DNA of 64,000 bases from positions 62,001-126,000 of the forward strand of contig NZ_JAJNEC010000001.1 in NCBI RefSeq assembly GCF_021044425.1. The letters are read 5' to 3'. The position numbers and the translations under genes are program-made. Below, one piece after another: positions 17,931-26,161 of the stretch; the first letter of the stretch is position 1, and each line of letters opens with the position of its first letter. Source of the stretch: Niabella pedocola (lineage in GTDB: Bacteria > Bacteroidota > Bacteroidia > Chitinophagales > Chitinophagaceae). The notes under the pieces were generated by a model. It made no database searches. It was not told where the DNA came from and saw only the letters and a program-made list of their open reading frames with translations.

Positions 17931-19170
17931 ATTCTTTTAATTTTCTGTATAGCGTACGTTCACTGATGCCTAGGTCGAGAGAGGCATCTTTTCTTTTTCC
18001 CTTATGTTTTTTCAGCGCTTTAATGATTAGTTCTTTTTCTTTTTCCATGATGTTGAGACTCTCGTCTACTTCCTCGTGCTCATCAATGGTATTATCCACG
18101 ATCATGGGGCTGGCAGATGCTTGCGGCATGGTGAGCTGTACCGGCTGATAGGTGGTGGCAGGTGCCGGAAGATACCCCGAGTCATGCCCGTTATTGAGAT
18201 CCTTCAGTTCATTAATGAGTGATGCATTCTGTGCGGCAACGGATGGGTTCTGCAGTACCTCCAGGAACATACGCTTGAGCTCGTTTACATCTTTTTTCAT
18301 ATCGAAAAAGAGTTTATAAAGGATCTCCCGCTCGTTTTGAAATTCATTCTGATGCTGAGCCGGTGATAGGGCCGGCAGGCGGTTGTTGGAGTAGGGCTGC
18401 AGGTAGCGGCTGAGTGCCTTGGCCGTGATCTGTTTGTTTTCGGATAAAACGGATATCTGCTCCGCAATGTTTTTTAATTCCCGGATATTGCCGGGCCAGG
18501 GATATTCCAGCAGCAAATTCTTGGCATCTTCATCCAGCTGTACCGATTGGGTTTTGTATTTATCGGCAAAGTCTGCTGCAAATTTCCGGAAAAGCAATAC
18601 AATGTCCTCTTTCCGTGCCGAAAGGGAAGGTACCCGGATGGGAACCGTGCTCAAACGGTAGTAAAGGTCTTCCCGGAATTTATTTTGCTCCACCAGCCTC
18701 AGCAGGTCCTTATTGGTAGCGGCAATAACGCGCACATCCGTTTTCTGCACCTTACTGGAACCTACACGGATATATTCACCGGCTTCCAGCACCCGCAACA
18801 GCCGGGCCTGGGTGCCCAGGGGCATTTCCCCGATCTCGTCCAGGAAGATGGTACCACCGTTCACGGTTTCAAAATATCCTTTACGGGCATCTACCGCTCC
18901 GGTGAAGGACCCCTTTTCATGCCCGAACAGTTCGGAGTCGATCGTGCCTTCGGGTATGGCGCCGCAGTTCACCGCAATGAAAGGGTTGTGTTTCCTGGAT
19001 GAAAGCGAGTGGATGATGGAAGAGAAGGCCTCTTTACCCACACCACTTTCCCCAATGATCAACACGGTAAGGTCCGTGTTGGCTACCTGTACGGCCACCT
19101 GCAATGCATAGTTCAATTCCGGAGAATTTCCTATGATATTAAAGCGGTTCTTTATTGATTGTAAATCCAT
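17911..19170 (-). CDS. Sigma-54-dependent transcriptional activator lacking a receiver domain
   Basis: 419-aa enhancer-binding protein that remodels RNA polymerase sigma-54. It opens directly with the AAA+ domain: Walker A GESGVGKE (about 40-47), the sigma-54-contacting loop GSFTGA (about 87-92), Walker B GTIFLDEIGE (about 108-117) and the R-finger region up to about 240. A roughly 110-aa linker follows, then a Fis-type helix-turn-helix at the end (KDASLDLGISERTLYRKLKE). There is no REC, GAF or PAS input domain, so activity must be set by expression level, by the linker, or by a partner. Embedded between miaB and lptE. Confidence 0.93.
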   Translation of the reverse strand: MDLQSIKNRFNIIGNSPELNYALQVAVQVANTDLTVLIIGESGVGKEAFSSIIHSLSSRKHNPFIAVNCGAIPEGTIDSELFGHEKGSFTGAVDARKGYFETVNGGTIFLDEIGEMPLGTQARLLRVLEAGEYIRVGSSKVQKTDVRVIAATNKDLLRLVEQNKFREDLYYRLSTVPIRVPSLSARKEDIVLLFRKFAADFADKYKTQSVQLDEDAKNLLLEYPWPGNIRELKNIAEQISVLSENKQITAKALSRYLQPYSNNRLPALSPAQHQNEFQNEREILYKLFFDMKKDVNELKRMFLEVLQNPSVAAQNASLINELKDLNNGHDSGYLPAPATTYQPVQLTMPQASASPMIVDNTIDEHEEVDESLNIMEKEKELIIKALKKHKGKRKDASLDLGISERTLYRKLKEYDIEEL

Positions 19171-19378
19171 GGATCAGTTATTCAAAATTGCTTAACCACC
19201 TGATATACTCAGTTTTTTAAGCGGTTTTTTTTATTTTTCGAGAAATATGTACATCCTGAAAAGAACAGCCGTGATGTCTTCTACTGCAACAGGTTTAATC
19301 CGGCAGCGATATAAAGAAACCGGTCTGCAAAAACACCTGCTGTTATCCTGCAACTACAGCGCTCCGCTTTTTTATCAG

Positions 19379-20821
19379 CTATACAATTGCTCCAAACAAA
19401 GTAGCCTGGGTGCAATCGCTGATCGTTACCTGTACATAATCTCCTTTTTTATGTTCCGCATTTTCCTGTTTGGGAAAGATTACTACCTTGTTCTGGGAGG
19501 TACGGCCCACCCACTGTTCACTGCTGCGCTTGCTGTCGCCATCGATCAGTACCTTGTAGGTTTGTCCTACATCTTTTTTATAGTCATTCAACGAAAGCTG
19601 GTTCTGTTTTTCGATGATCTCCTGCAGCCGTTTCTTTTTCAGTTCCAAGGGTACATCGTCCTGGTAGCGGCGCTGGGCCAGTGTACCCGGGCGCTCACTG
19701 TAATAAAACATATACCCGTATACATAGTTGCTATAATCCATAATGGAAAGCGTGTCCTGATGGTCTTCGTCGGTTTCTGTACAAAAACCGGCAATGATAT
19801 CGGACGTAATGCTGCAGTCCGGAAGGATTTCCCGGATGCGGTCTACCTTCTTCATATACCATTCGCGGGTATAGGTACGGTTCATCAGCTGCAATACGCG
19901 CGTAGACCCGCTCTGTACCGGAAGGTGAATGCATTTACAGATGTTTTCGTAAGCTGCCATCGTATGCAATACATCGTCCGTAATATCTTTAGGGTGCGAA
20001 GTGGAAAACCGTACCCGTAATTCGGGGGAGATCTGTGCCACCTGTTCCAGCAGGCTGGCAAAGCTTACGGCATCGGCCTCCATTCCTTCTTTGGGAATAT
20101 AATGATAAGAGTCTACGTTTTGACCCAGCAGGGTTACTTCCTTATAGCCCTGCTCAAAAAGATCACGGCATTCGCCAATGATACTGGCTGCGTCCCGGCT
20201 GCGCTCTCTTCCCCTGGTAAAAGGCACTACACAAAAGGAGCACATGTTATTACAACCCCGCATAATGCTTACAAAGGCACTAACGCCGTTGCTGTTGAGT
20301 CGCACGGGGGCAATATCGGCATAGGTCTCTTCCCGGCTCAGCAGTACGTTTACACTTTTTTGCCCATCGTTGGCCTCGTCGATCAGGCGCGGCAAACTAC
20401 GGTACGCATCCGGTCCTACCACAATGTCTACCAGTTTTTCTTCTTCCAGGAATTTCGACTTCAGGCGTTCCGCCATACAGCCCAGCACACCAATAAGGGT
20501 ACCGGGTTTCCCGCTCTTTAATCTTTTAAAATCCGTCAGGCGTTTGCGAACGGTTTGTTCGGCCTTTTCGCGGATGGAGCAGGTATTTACAAAAATAAGA
20601 TCCGCCTCCTCCACATTGCGCGTTGCACCAAATCCTTCTTTATTTAAAATGGAAGCTACCACCTCGCTATCCGCAAAATTCATCTGACAACCATAGCTTT
20701 CAATGTAAAATCGCTTCCCGTAGCTATTAGGGTCGTTTGTAAAAGGGGCAAACTGCTCTCCCTGGCGTGCCTCATCATGCACCTTTGTTGTAGCTAGGTC
20801 TAACATACTGTACTCGTTCAT
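19379..20821 (-). CDS. miaB: tRNA-2-methylthio-N6-dimethylallyladenosine synthase MiaB
   Basis: 480-aa radical SAM enzyme that adds the methylthio group to position 37 of i6A-containing tRNAs. Domains in order: UPF0004 N-terminal domain with its [4Fe-4S]-ligand cysteines (ESYGCQMNFADSEVV, VNTCSIREKA, VLGCMAERL); radical SAM core with Cx3Cx2C in RGCNNMCSFCVVPFTRGRE; and a C-terminal TRAM domain (about 415-478). I prefer the ATG at 20821; a second ATG at 20806 is also possible because a -7 box sits only 10 nt upstream of the first. It heads the cluster containing the sigma-54 activator, lptE and secG. Confidence 0.95.
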   Translation of the reverse strand: MNEYSMLDLATTKVHDEARQGEQFAPFTNDPNSYGKRFYIESYGCQMNFADSEVVASILNKEGFGATRNVEEADLIFVNTCSIREKAEQTVRKRLTDFKRLKSGKPGTLIGVLGCMAERLKSKFLEEEKLVDIVVGPDAYRSLPRLIDEANDGQKSVNVLLSREETYADIAPVRLNSNGVSAFVSIMRGCNNMCSFCVVPFTRGRERSRDAASIIGECRDLFEQGYKEVTLLGQNVDSYHYIPKEGMEADAVSFASLLEQVAQISPELRVRFSTSHPKDITDDVLHTMAAYENICKCIHLPVQSGSTRVLQLMNRTYTREWYMKKVDRIREILPDCSITSDIIAGFCTETDEDHQDTLSIMDYSNYVYGYMFYYSERPGTLAQRRYQDDVPLELKKKRLQEIIEKQNQLSLNDYKKDVGQTYKVLIDGDSKRSSEQWVGRTSQNKVVIFPKQENAEHKKGDYVQVTISDCTQATLFGAIV

Positions 20822-20830
20822 TTGAAATCG

Positions 20831-20838
20831 CAAAGATA
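20831..20838 (-). promoter_or_regulatory. -7 box immediately upstream of miaB
   Basis: TATCTTTG on the minus strand, an exact TAnnTTTG match ending 9 nt before the ATG at 20821. If used, transcription would begin within a few nt of that ATG, so the mRNA would be leaderless or start at the internal ATG at 20806. Confidence 0.38.
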
Positions 20839-20956
20839 GGTAAATCTGTTGGTTGTATGACAGGATGACAGGCTCGAAATGTTAATTTCAGTCTCCCTCT
20901 GCCGGCTTTTGTTGTCAATTACTGACCGCTGCCAACGGACTGCCGGTAACTAAATC

Positions 20957-21634
20957 CTAAAAATCCTTCGGCAGGAAGATTTTATACTTTTCGAGGATCT
21001 TTCCGTCTGCATAGAGCTCAAAATTGACATACCCTGCTTTATAAAAATAGGAGCGATCGAGTTTAAACCGCTTCTCCTTGAGATCTTTTAACTCCAGCAG
21101 GGGCTGATTGGTTTCTGTAAAAAATTTGAGATCATACTTGCGGGAGTCCATCGGCAGTTCTACACGGATATACCGGTCCGGGGTCATAAAAACATACCGC
21201 GACTGGATAAATCCTGAGGGGAGAAAATCGGTTGTTTGGGTTGCCGGTTTGTTATTTACATTGACATCATTGGGCGCTACGGCAAACCCGGAAGTATCAA
21301 CCATCGGGCGTTTGGCCTTGGTCATCGCATAACGGCTGCCGTCCAGCAATACATATACCCGGTAATACATACTGTCGTTGGGTGGATTGGGGTCGGAAAC
21401 CCCGTTGTCTTTTAAATTGGGATCGGGGGGGGCACCGATGGACTGAAAATACCGGGTACTGTCATAGGAGCGCTGCACCGAGATCATCTTTACGGAAGGA
21501 AAATTATGCGTCCAGGACACAATTACCCGTTTGCCTACTTTGATTACAGAAAAATCTTTGGGGAGGTCTTCCTGGCCAAATGAAAAATTACTGATTACAG
21601 ATCCGATCAAAAGTAACAATGCTATTTTTTTCAT
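20957..21634 (-). CDS. Exported hypothetical protein
   Basis: 225-aa protein not recognised as a named family. Residues 1-20 are a signal peptide ending SFGQ. The next ~85 residues have the strand pattern of a fibronectin type III domain (VIVSWTHNFPSVKMISVQRS ... YYRVYVLLDG). A short linker follows, then a second beta-rich half (YIRVELPMDSRKYDLKFFTE) ending LPKDF. No catalytic motif is visible. Probably periplasmic or surface-located. A TATCTTTG box lies 36 nt upstream, and the gene appears monocistronic. Confidence 0.75.
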   Translation of the reverse strand: MKKIALLLLIGSVISNFSFGQEDLPKDFSVIKVGKRVIVSWTHNFPSVKMISVQRSYDSTRYFQSIGAPPDPNLKDNGVSDPNPPNDSMYYRVYVLLDGSRYAMTKAKRPMVDTSGFAVAPNDVNVNNKPATQTTDFLPSGFIQSRYVFMTPDRYIRVELPMDSRKYDLKFFTETNQPLLELKDLKEKRFKLDRSYFYKAGYVNFELYADGKILEKYKIFLPKDF

Positions 21635-21669
21635 ATCCTGTGCGCGGTATCTTCTGTTTTTGATTCAAA

Positions 21670-21677
21670 CAAAGATA
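21670..21677 (-). promoter_or_regulatory. -7 box for the exported hypothetical gene
   Basis: TATCTTTG on the minus strand, an exact TAnnTTTG match, 36 nt upstream of the ATG at 21634 and just after the stop codon of the upstream gene. Confidence 0.38.
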
Positions 21678-21696
21678 GGATTGCTGGCCCGAATCC

Positions 21697-22569
21697 CTAA
21701 AAAATTAACGTTCCTTTTGGCAGCGAGCGGTTGCCCTGCAAGCCGCCGCTGTGGATCACCAGCAGGTTCCCGCTATACTCCGGTGCCTGCTCCAGCAGGG
21801 CCCTCACGCCATAAAAGAGTTTGGCGGTGTATACGAAATCTGTGGGGATGCCGGTATGGTCATACAGTTCATTCATAAAACGGATCAGCTCTGGCGTATA
21901 CTTTGCATACCCCCCAAAGTGAAAATCATGACGGATGGTATAAGGGCGTGCTGCGGGCGCCAGCAGCCGGTCGATCTCCTGCGGCAGGCTTTGATGGTTT
22001 TTTAAAGCACTGAAGCCGGTAATGGCGGTCGTTCCGGGAGCCGATTGCAGCAATCCGGCCATCATGGTACCCGTGCCGGTGGCACAGCAGATATGATCAA
22101 ATGCACCGGGGCTAACAGGAATAGTGGCGGCTCCCTGCATACCGTATATGCCATAGCCCCCTTCCGGAACAATAAGCCAGTTCGCTTCAGAAAAGGATGC
22201 CGGCACCTGTTTTTGCCGGTAGGCCTCCCGTGTTATAAAATGGAGCTCCATGCCCATTGAAGCCGCATCTTTTAGTGTGGGCGAATAAGTTGGAGGGGCT
22301 TCCCCACGGATAATGCCGGCGCAACGGATCCCCTCCAGCCGGCAGGCAGCAGCGGTGGCCAGCAAATGGTTGGAATAAGCACCGCCAAAAGTGATTATAT
22401 TTTGGCCTTGAGCCTTTGCCGTTTCCAGGTAAAACCGCAGTTTATACCATTTATTACCGCTAATCAGCGGGTGAACCCGGTCCAGCCGGAGTACATGCAC
22501 GCGGGTTGTGGCATTGCTCAGCCAGGGTACGGGATCCAAAGTGACTAAATCTTCCTGAATTGCTTCCAT
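21697..22569 (-). CDS. D-cysteine desulfhydrase / ACC deaminase-family PLP enzyme
   Basis: 290-aa fold-type II PLP enzyme. The Schiff-base lysine is in ISGNKWYKLRFYL near residue 41, followed by the PLP phosphate/ring stretch ITFGGAYSNHLLATAAAC (about 59-76), which is the DcyD/ACC-deaminase hallmark. CCATGTGTMMAGLL (about 160-173) is the glycine-rich phosphate-binding loop. It is somewhat shorter than E. coli DcyD (about 328 aa), as is usual for the Bacteroidota version. Likely reactions are D-cysteine to pyruvate, sulfide and ammonia, or ACC to 2-oxobutyrate. These two cannot be separated by eye. Confidence 0.82.
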   Translation of the reverse strand: MEAIQEDLVTLDPVPWLSNATTRVHVLRLDRVHPLISGNKWYKLRFYLETAKAQGQNIITFGGAYSNHLLATAAACRLEGIRCAGIIRGEAPPTYSPTLKDAASMGMELHFITREAYRQKQVPASFSEANWLIVPEGGYGIYGMQGAATIPVSPGAFDHICCATGTGTMMAGLLQSAPGTTAITGFSALKNHQSLPQEIDRLLAPAARPYTIRHDFHFGGYAKYTPELIRFMNELYDHTGIPTDFVYTAKLFYGVRALLEQAPEYSGNLLVIHSGGLQGNRSLPKGTLIF

Positions 22570-22592
22570 TGCTTTTTAATCGATGTGTCCAA

Positions 22593-22606
22593 TCCGATAC
22601 ATCGGA
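22593..22606. promoter_or_regulatory. Short palindrome in a divergent promoter region
   Basis: TCCGAT-AC-ATCGGA, a perfect 6-bp inverted repeat with 2-nt centre between two divergent genes. It could be an operator for either. A -7-like TATTTTTG for the rightward gene lies at 22620-22627. Confidence 0.28.
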
Positions 22607-22679
22607 CGGCTAATTTACCTATTTTTGAAATCTCGTTAAGGAACGATTACAACCCGATAGAATACGAAAAAAAAATTGA

Positions 22680-23579
22680 ATGAAACCAACTTTAGTGATT
22701 TTAGCCGCCGGTATGGCATCCCGTTATGGAAGTATGAAACAGGTAGAGGCTTTTGGCCCTTCCGGAGAAACCATTATGGATTATTCGATCGCAGATGCCA
22801 TCAAAGCAGGATTTGGAAAAATTGTGTTTTTGATCCGCAAGCAGTTTGAAGCCAATTTCAGGGAGCTGTTTGCCTCAAAACTGGATGGTAAGGTAAACTA
22901 TGAGTTTGCCTTCCAGGAACTGGATATGTACCTGGACGGAGCCACTATTCCTGCGGAGCGTACCAAACCCTGGGGAACCGGCCATGCGGTATTAAGTACA
23001 CAAACCGTGGTAAAAGAGCCATTTGCCGTTATTAACGCGGATGATTTTTATGGAGCCGATGCTTTTAAAAAAGCCGCTGAATTTTTAACCACCGGCGTGG
23101 ATGAGCAAACCTATGCGGTTGTGGGCTATAATATCATGAACACGTTATCCGACCACGGCACGGTGAACCGCGGGGTTTGCGGTCTGGATGCGAAGGGAAA
23201 CCTGCAAAGTGTGGTAGAACGGTATAATATTGCGGCGAGCGGGGATGTGGTAGTTTCAGATGACGGCCTGGAACCAAAAGAACTTTCAAAGGACACCACC
23301 GTTTCAATGAACTTCTGGTGTTTTCACCCGTCTATTTACAAATTGTACGAAGAGCAGTTCCGGGAATTTATTAAAGAATATCTAACGGTTCCGAAGTCAG
23401 AATTCCTGATCCCGGCGGTAGTGGATCATTTTATTAAGGAAGGGGGCGTGGTAAAAGTGATTAAAACGGATGCACCCTGGTTTGGTGTTACTTATAAAGA
23501 AGATGCTCCTGCTGTACAGCAACAGTTAAATGACCTGATTGCGAAAGGGGACTACAGCGATAATCTCTGGGGAAATTAA
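22680..23579 (+). CDS. NDP-sugar nucleotidyltransferase family protein
   Basis: 299-aa cytosolic nucleotidyltransferase (GT-A fold) that would join a sugar 1-phosphate to NTP. The N-terminal signature LAAGMASRYGSMKQVEAFGP carries the phosphate-binding Gly/Arg and catalytic Lys. WGTGHAVLS (about 100-108) and FAVINADDFYG with Asp120-121 (metal and nucleotide binding) follow. SMNFWCFHPSIY and the C-terminal VTYKEDAPAVQQQL complete the usual Bacteroidota form. No glycan operon surrounds it. A NahK-like kinase that could supply a sugar 1-phosphate lies at 55.3 kb, but linkage is only inferred. Specific sugar unknown. Confidence 0.85.
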   Translation: MKPTLVILAAGMASRYGSMKQVEAFGPSGETIMDYSIADAIKAGFGKIVFLIRKQFEANFRELFASKLDGKVNYEFAFQELDMYLDGATIPAERTKPWGTGHAVLSTQTVVKEPFAVINADDFYGADAFKKAAEFLTTGVDEQTYAVVGYNIMNTLSDHGTVNRGVCGLDAKGNLQSVVERYNIAASGDVVVSDDGLEPKELSKDTTVSMNFWCFHPSIYKLYEEQFREFIKEYLTVPKSEFLIPAVVDHFIKEGGVVKVIKTDAPWFGVTYKEDAPAVQQQLNDLIAKGDYSDNLWGN

Positions 23580-23894
23580 GGGCCTTAAAGCTGCTTCTCC
23601 GGACAAGCGCATTTGCTATGGCGTGATGGATCTTAACATTTTTAACCGCAAGGGGTGCAAAAATATGACGCCCTTTGCGGTTTGTTGTTTTTGCCGGCAT
23701 ATGTATTGCTTGCAGCGTTTTTGCGGGTGCGGTTTTTTTTGTCTGGAAGCCCGGTGCCGTTTCTGGCAGCCATCCCTGCACTACAACTTCCGGTTTGGGC
23801 CGGACTGTTTAAGGGGCTTGATGGATATAACGGTCCTTTACCGGAAAGCAGGCGGCCGTAAAATGTGCTGGGAAAAATGGGGTGTTTGCGTCGT
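23580..23894. other. Intergenic region between convergent genes
   Basis: No gene supported. A 68-codon frame with a GTG start at 23655 is hydrophobic (LLFLPAYVLLAAFLRVRFFL) but has no plausible start context and no family resemblance. It may be the remnant of a small membrane protein. No clear terminator seen. Confidence 0.4.
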
Positions 23895-24365
23895 TTAGTC
23901 TTTCAAAGATGTATAAACCGCCTCCGGAAGAAACGGACTGGCATCGCCGTTGTTCTTGATAATGTCCCGTACGATCGTAGATGCCACCGAAGTATATTTA
24001 GGCTCCCCGGTTAAAAATACGGTTTCAATGGTAGGGTCCAGGGTACGGTTGGCATCTGCAATGGTTTTCTCATATTCAAAATCGCTTACATACCGGATGC
24101 CGCGTAAAATAAAGTGGGCGCCGATTTCCTTACAGAAGTTAACGGTAAGCCCTTCGTAAATGGCACCTTCGATGCGCGAACTGTCCGGATAAATGCCCTT
24201 TATCCAGCTCAGGCGCTTTTCGGGGCTGAACATCGGACTTTTTGAGGTATTGATACCAATACCCACAATGATCTTATCAAACAAAGGAAGCGCCCTGTTG
24301 ATAATGTCTACATGTCCGAGTGTAATGGGATCAAAGGTCCCGGGAAATAAACAGATTCTTGACAT
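23895..24365 (-). CDS. coaD: Phosphopantetheine adenylyltransferase
   Basis: 156-aa enzyme joining ATP and 4'-phosphopantetheine to form dephospho-CoA, the fourth step of CoA synthesis. It carries the nucleotidyltransferase T/HxGH site in FPGTFDPITLGHVDII (residues about 7-22), followed by RGIRYVSDFEYEKTIADANR (about 89-108) and SSTIVRDI-like VASTIVRDIIKNNGD. Length is exactly typical. It starts 21 bp after the pyrB stop on the same strand, so the two are probably co-transcribed. Confidence 0.96.
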   Translation of the reverse strand: MSRICLFPGTFDPITLGHVDIINRALPLFDKIIVGIGINTSKSPMFSPEKRLSWIKGIYPDSSRIEGAIYEGLTVNFCKEIGAHFILRGIRYVSDFEYEKTIADANRTLDPTIETVFLTGEPKYTSVASTIVRDIIKNNGDASPFLPEAVYTSLKD

Positions 24366-24386
24366 AACGCCAGGTTGTATACGCTG

Positions 24387-25313
24387 TTATTGATTTTTGT
24401 TGGAAAGCAAATATAACACAGCCATCCTTACCGCTACGCCATTTTCTACCTGCTGCAAAATAATTGACTGTCCTGAATCCGCCACATCGCTATCCAGCTC
24501 CACGCCCCGGTTAATAGGGCCGGGGTGCATGATCACCACGTCCTTTTTCAGGTTTTCCAGCAGTTTCCGGCTAATGCCGTATGAGAGGTTGTATTCGCGA
24601 AGCGATGAAAAAAGTACCTGGTTCTGCCGTTCCAGCTGGATGCGCAGTACGTTGGCCACATCGCACCAGTTGAGTGTTTCCTGCAAATTATAGTTAACAG
24701 TTACACCAAAGGCTTCTTCAATATATTTGGGCACCAGGGTAGGCGGACCGCAAACCGTAACCTTTGCGCCCATCTTGGTAAGCAGGTACATATTGCTCAT
24801 GGCCACCCGGCTGTGCATAATATCACCGATAATGGCCACCTTGGTTCCATTGAGCGTGCCGATCTTTTCCCGGATGGAAAAAGCATCGAGCAAACCCTGC
24901 GTAGGATGCTCGTTGATCCCGTCGCCCGCATTTACGATGGCGGCAGGAATATGCTGCGACAGAAAATGCGGTGCGCCGGTAGCGCTATGCCGCATCACCA
25001 CCATATCCACCTTCATGGAAAGAATATTATTTACGGTATCCAGGAGGGTTTCGCCTTTGGATACGGAAGAGCCGGAAGCGGTGAAATTGATCGTGTCGGC
25101 CGATAACCGTTTTTCGGCCAGTTCAAATGAAATGCGCGTGCGGGTTGAGTTTTCGTAAAACAGGTTTACGATCGTCACATCCCGTAAAGACGGTACTTTT
25201 TTTACCGGCCGTTGTAATACTTCTTTAAACTGAGCTGCTGTATCTAAAAAAAGGGAAATGTCACCTTTGGTAAGGTCCTTGATACCCAATAAATGTTTGG
25301 TGGAAAGCTTCAT
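24387..25313 (-). CDS. pyrB: Aspartate carbamoyltransferase catalytic subunit
   Basis: 308-aa enzyme making N-carbamoyl-aspartate, the committed step of pyrimidine synthesis. I chose the ATG at 25313 (MKLSTKHLLG) because a GTG extension at 25340 would place the -7 box inside the gene. Carbamoyl-phosphate site ENSTRTRISFELAEKRL (about 46-62), mobile-loop region SVSKGETLLDT (about 71-81), HPTQGLLDAFSI (about 126-137) and the aspartate-site MHPGPINRGVE (about 257-267) are all present. No pyrI follows; coaD does, 21 bp away. Confidence 0.95.
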   Translation of the reverse strand: MKLSTKHLLGIKDLTKGDISLFLDTAAQFKEVLQRPVKKVPSLRDVTIVNLFYENSTRTRISFELAEKRLSADTINFTASGSSVSKGETLLDTVNNILSMKVDMVVMRHSATGAPHFLSQHIPAAIVNAGDGINEHPTQGLLDAFSIREKIGTLNGTKVAIIGDIMHSRVAMSNMYLLTKMGAKVTVCGPPTLVPKYIEEAFGVTVNYNLQETLNWCDVANVLRIQLERQNQVLFSSLREYNLSYGISRKLLENLKKDVVIMHPGPINRGVELDSDVADSGQSIILQQVENGVAVRMAVLYLLSNKNQ

Positions 25314-25320
25314 TAAAGAA

Positions 25321-25328
25321 CAAAGATA
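25321..25328 (-). promoter_or_regulatory. -7 box abutting the pyrB start
   Basis: TATCTTTG on the minus strand, an exact TAnnTTTG match ending 7 nt before the ATG at 25313. As at miaB, this would give a nearly leaderless transcript. Confidence 0.38.
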
Positions 25329-25386
25329 AGGTAAAATCACTGAATATGAAAAACAGCGGCAGCTGATGTTCCTGTTATTATCAAGG

Positions 25387-26092
25387 TTTTGGATGCCGCA
25401 GATACGCAGATTTGGGAACAGGATCGACGAATCAGACCATCAGCGAATCAGCGGCTGTTATTCAATGTTTGATCTCGGATTGCGATGGCGTGATGCGTGC
25501 GCAGCAGCGTATGTTGGATGCCGCAGATACACAGATTTGGGAATATGATCGATGGATTGGGTCATCAGCGAATCAGCGGCTGTTATTCAGTGTTTGAAAT
25601 CTCGGATTGCAACGCCGTGATGCGTGCGCAGCGGCGTATGTTGAATGCCGCAGATACGCAGATTTGGGAATATGATTGACGGATCAGACCATCAGCGAAT
25701 CAGCGGCTGTTATTCAGTGTCTGATCTCGGATTGCGATGGCGTGATGCGTGCGCAGCAGCGTATGTTGGATGCCGCAGATACACAGATTTGGGAACAGGA
25801 TCGACGGATCAGACCATCAGCGAATCAGCGGCTGTTATTCAATGTTTGAAATCTCGGATTGCAACGCCGGGATGCGTGCGCAGCAGCGTATTTTGGATGC
25901 CGCAGATACGCAGATTTGGGAACAGGATCGACGGATCAGACCATCAGCGAATCAGCGGCTGTTATTCAATGTTTGAAATCTCGGATTGCAACGCCGGGAT
26001 GCGTGCGCAACAGCGTATGTTGAATGCCGCAGATACACAGATTCGGATGAAACTATTTGCGCTTTTGCGGCTATTATTCAGCATTTAGAATT
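25387..26092. repeat. Tandem array of 125/127-bp repeats
   Basis: Five full copies and a diverged sixth. The anchor ATGCCGCAGATAC occurs at 25393, 25518, 25645, 25770, 25897 and 26024, giving unit lengths 125, 127, 125, 127 and 127. The length difference tracks a junction variant: TTTGATCTCGGATTGCGATG in copies 1 and 3, TTTGAAATCTCGGATTGCAA in copies 2, 4 and 5, so the array looks like a duplicated 252-bp dimer. Every unit contains ATCAGCGAATCAGCGGC. Open frames run through it on the plus strand, but the periods are not multiples of three, so coding is unlikely. It sits between pyrB and icd. Confidence 0.95.
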
Positions 26093-26161
26093 GAATCGGC
26101 AAATAAGCCCATCTGCCGCATTCCTACATTTTATAAATATATCCCAGAGCAGTATTGAGCT

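Noticed and set aside
19247..20020. 257-codon plus-strand frame
   Set aside because: Lies antisense to the 3' half of miaB, with no family resemblance. A shadow frame.
23655..23861. 68-aa hydrophobic protein with GTG start
   Set aside because: Membrane-like composition but no start context, no promoter and no recognisable family. Treated as intergenic.
25645..26088. 147-codon plus-strand frame across the repeat array as a repeat protein
   Set aside because: Repeat periods of 125 and 127 shift the frame each unit, so successive copies encode different peptides. No start context or family match.
25387..26092. Regular repeats as a CRISPR array
   Set aside because: Units are 125-127 bp and similar along their whole length. 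There are no 20-40 bp repeats with unique spacers and no cas genes in the window.
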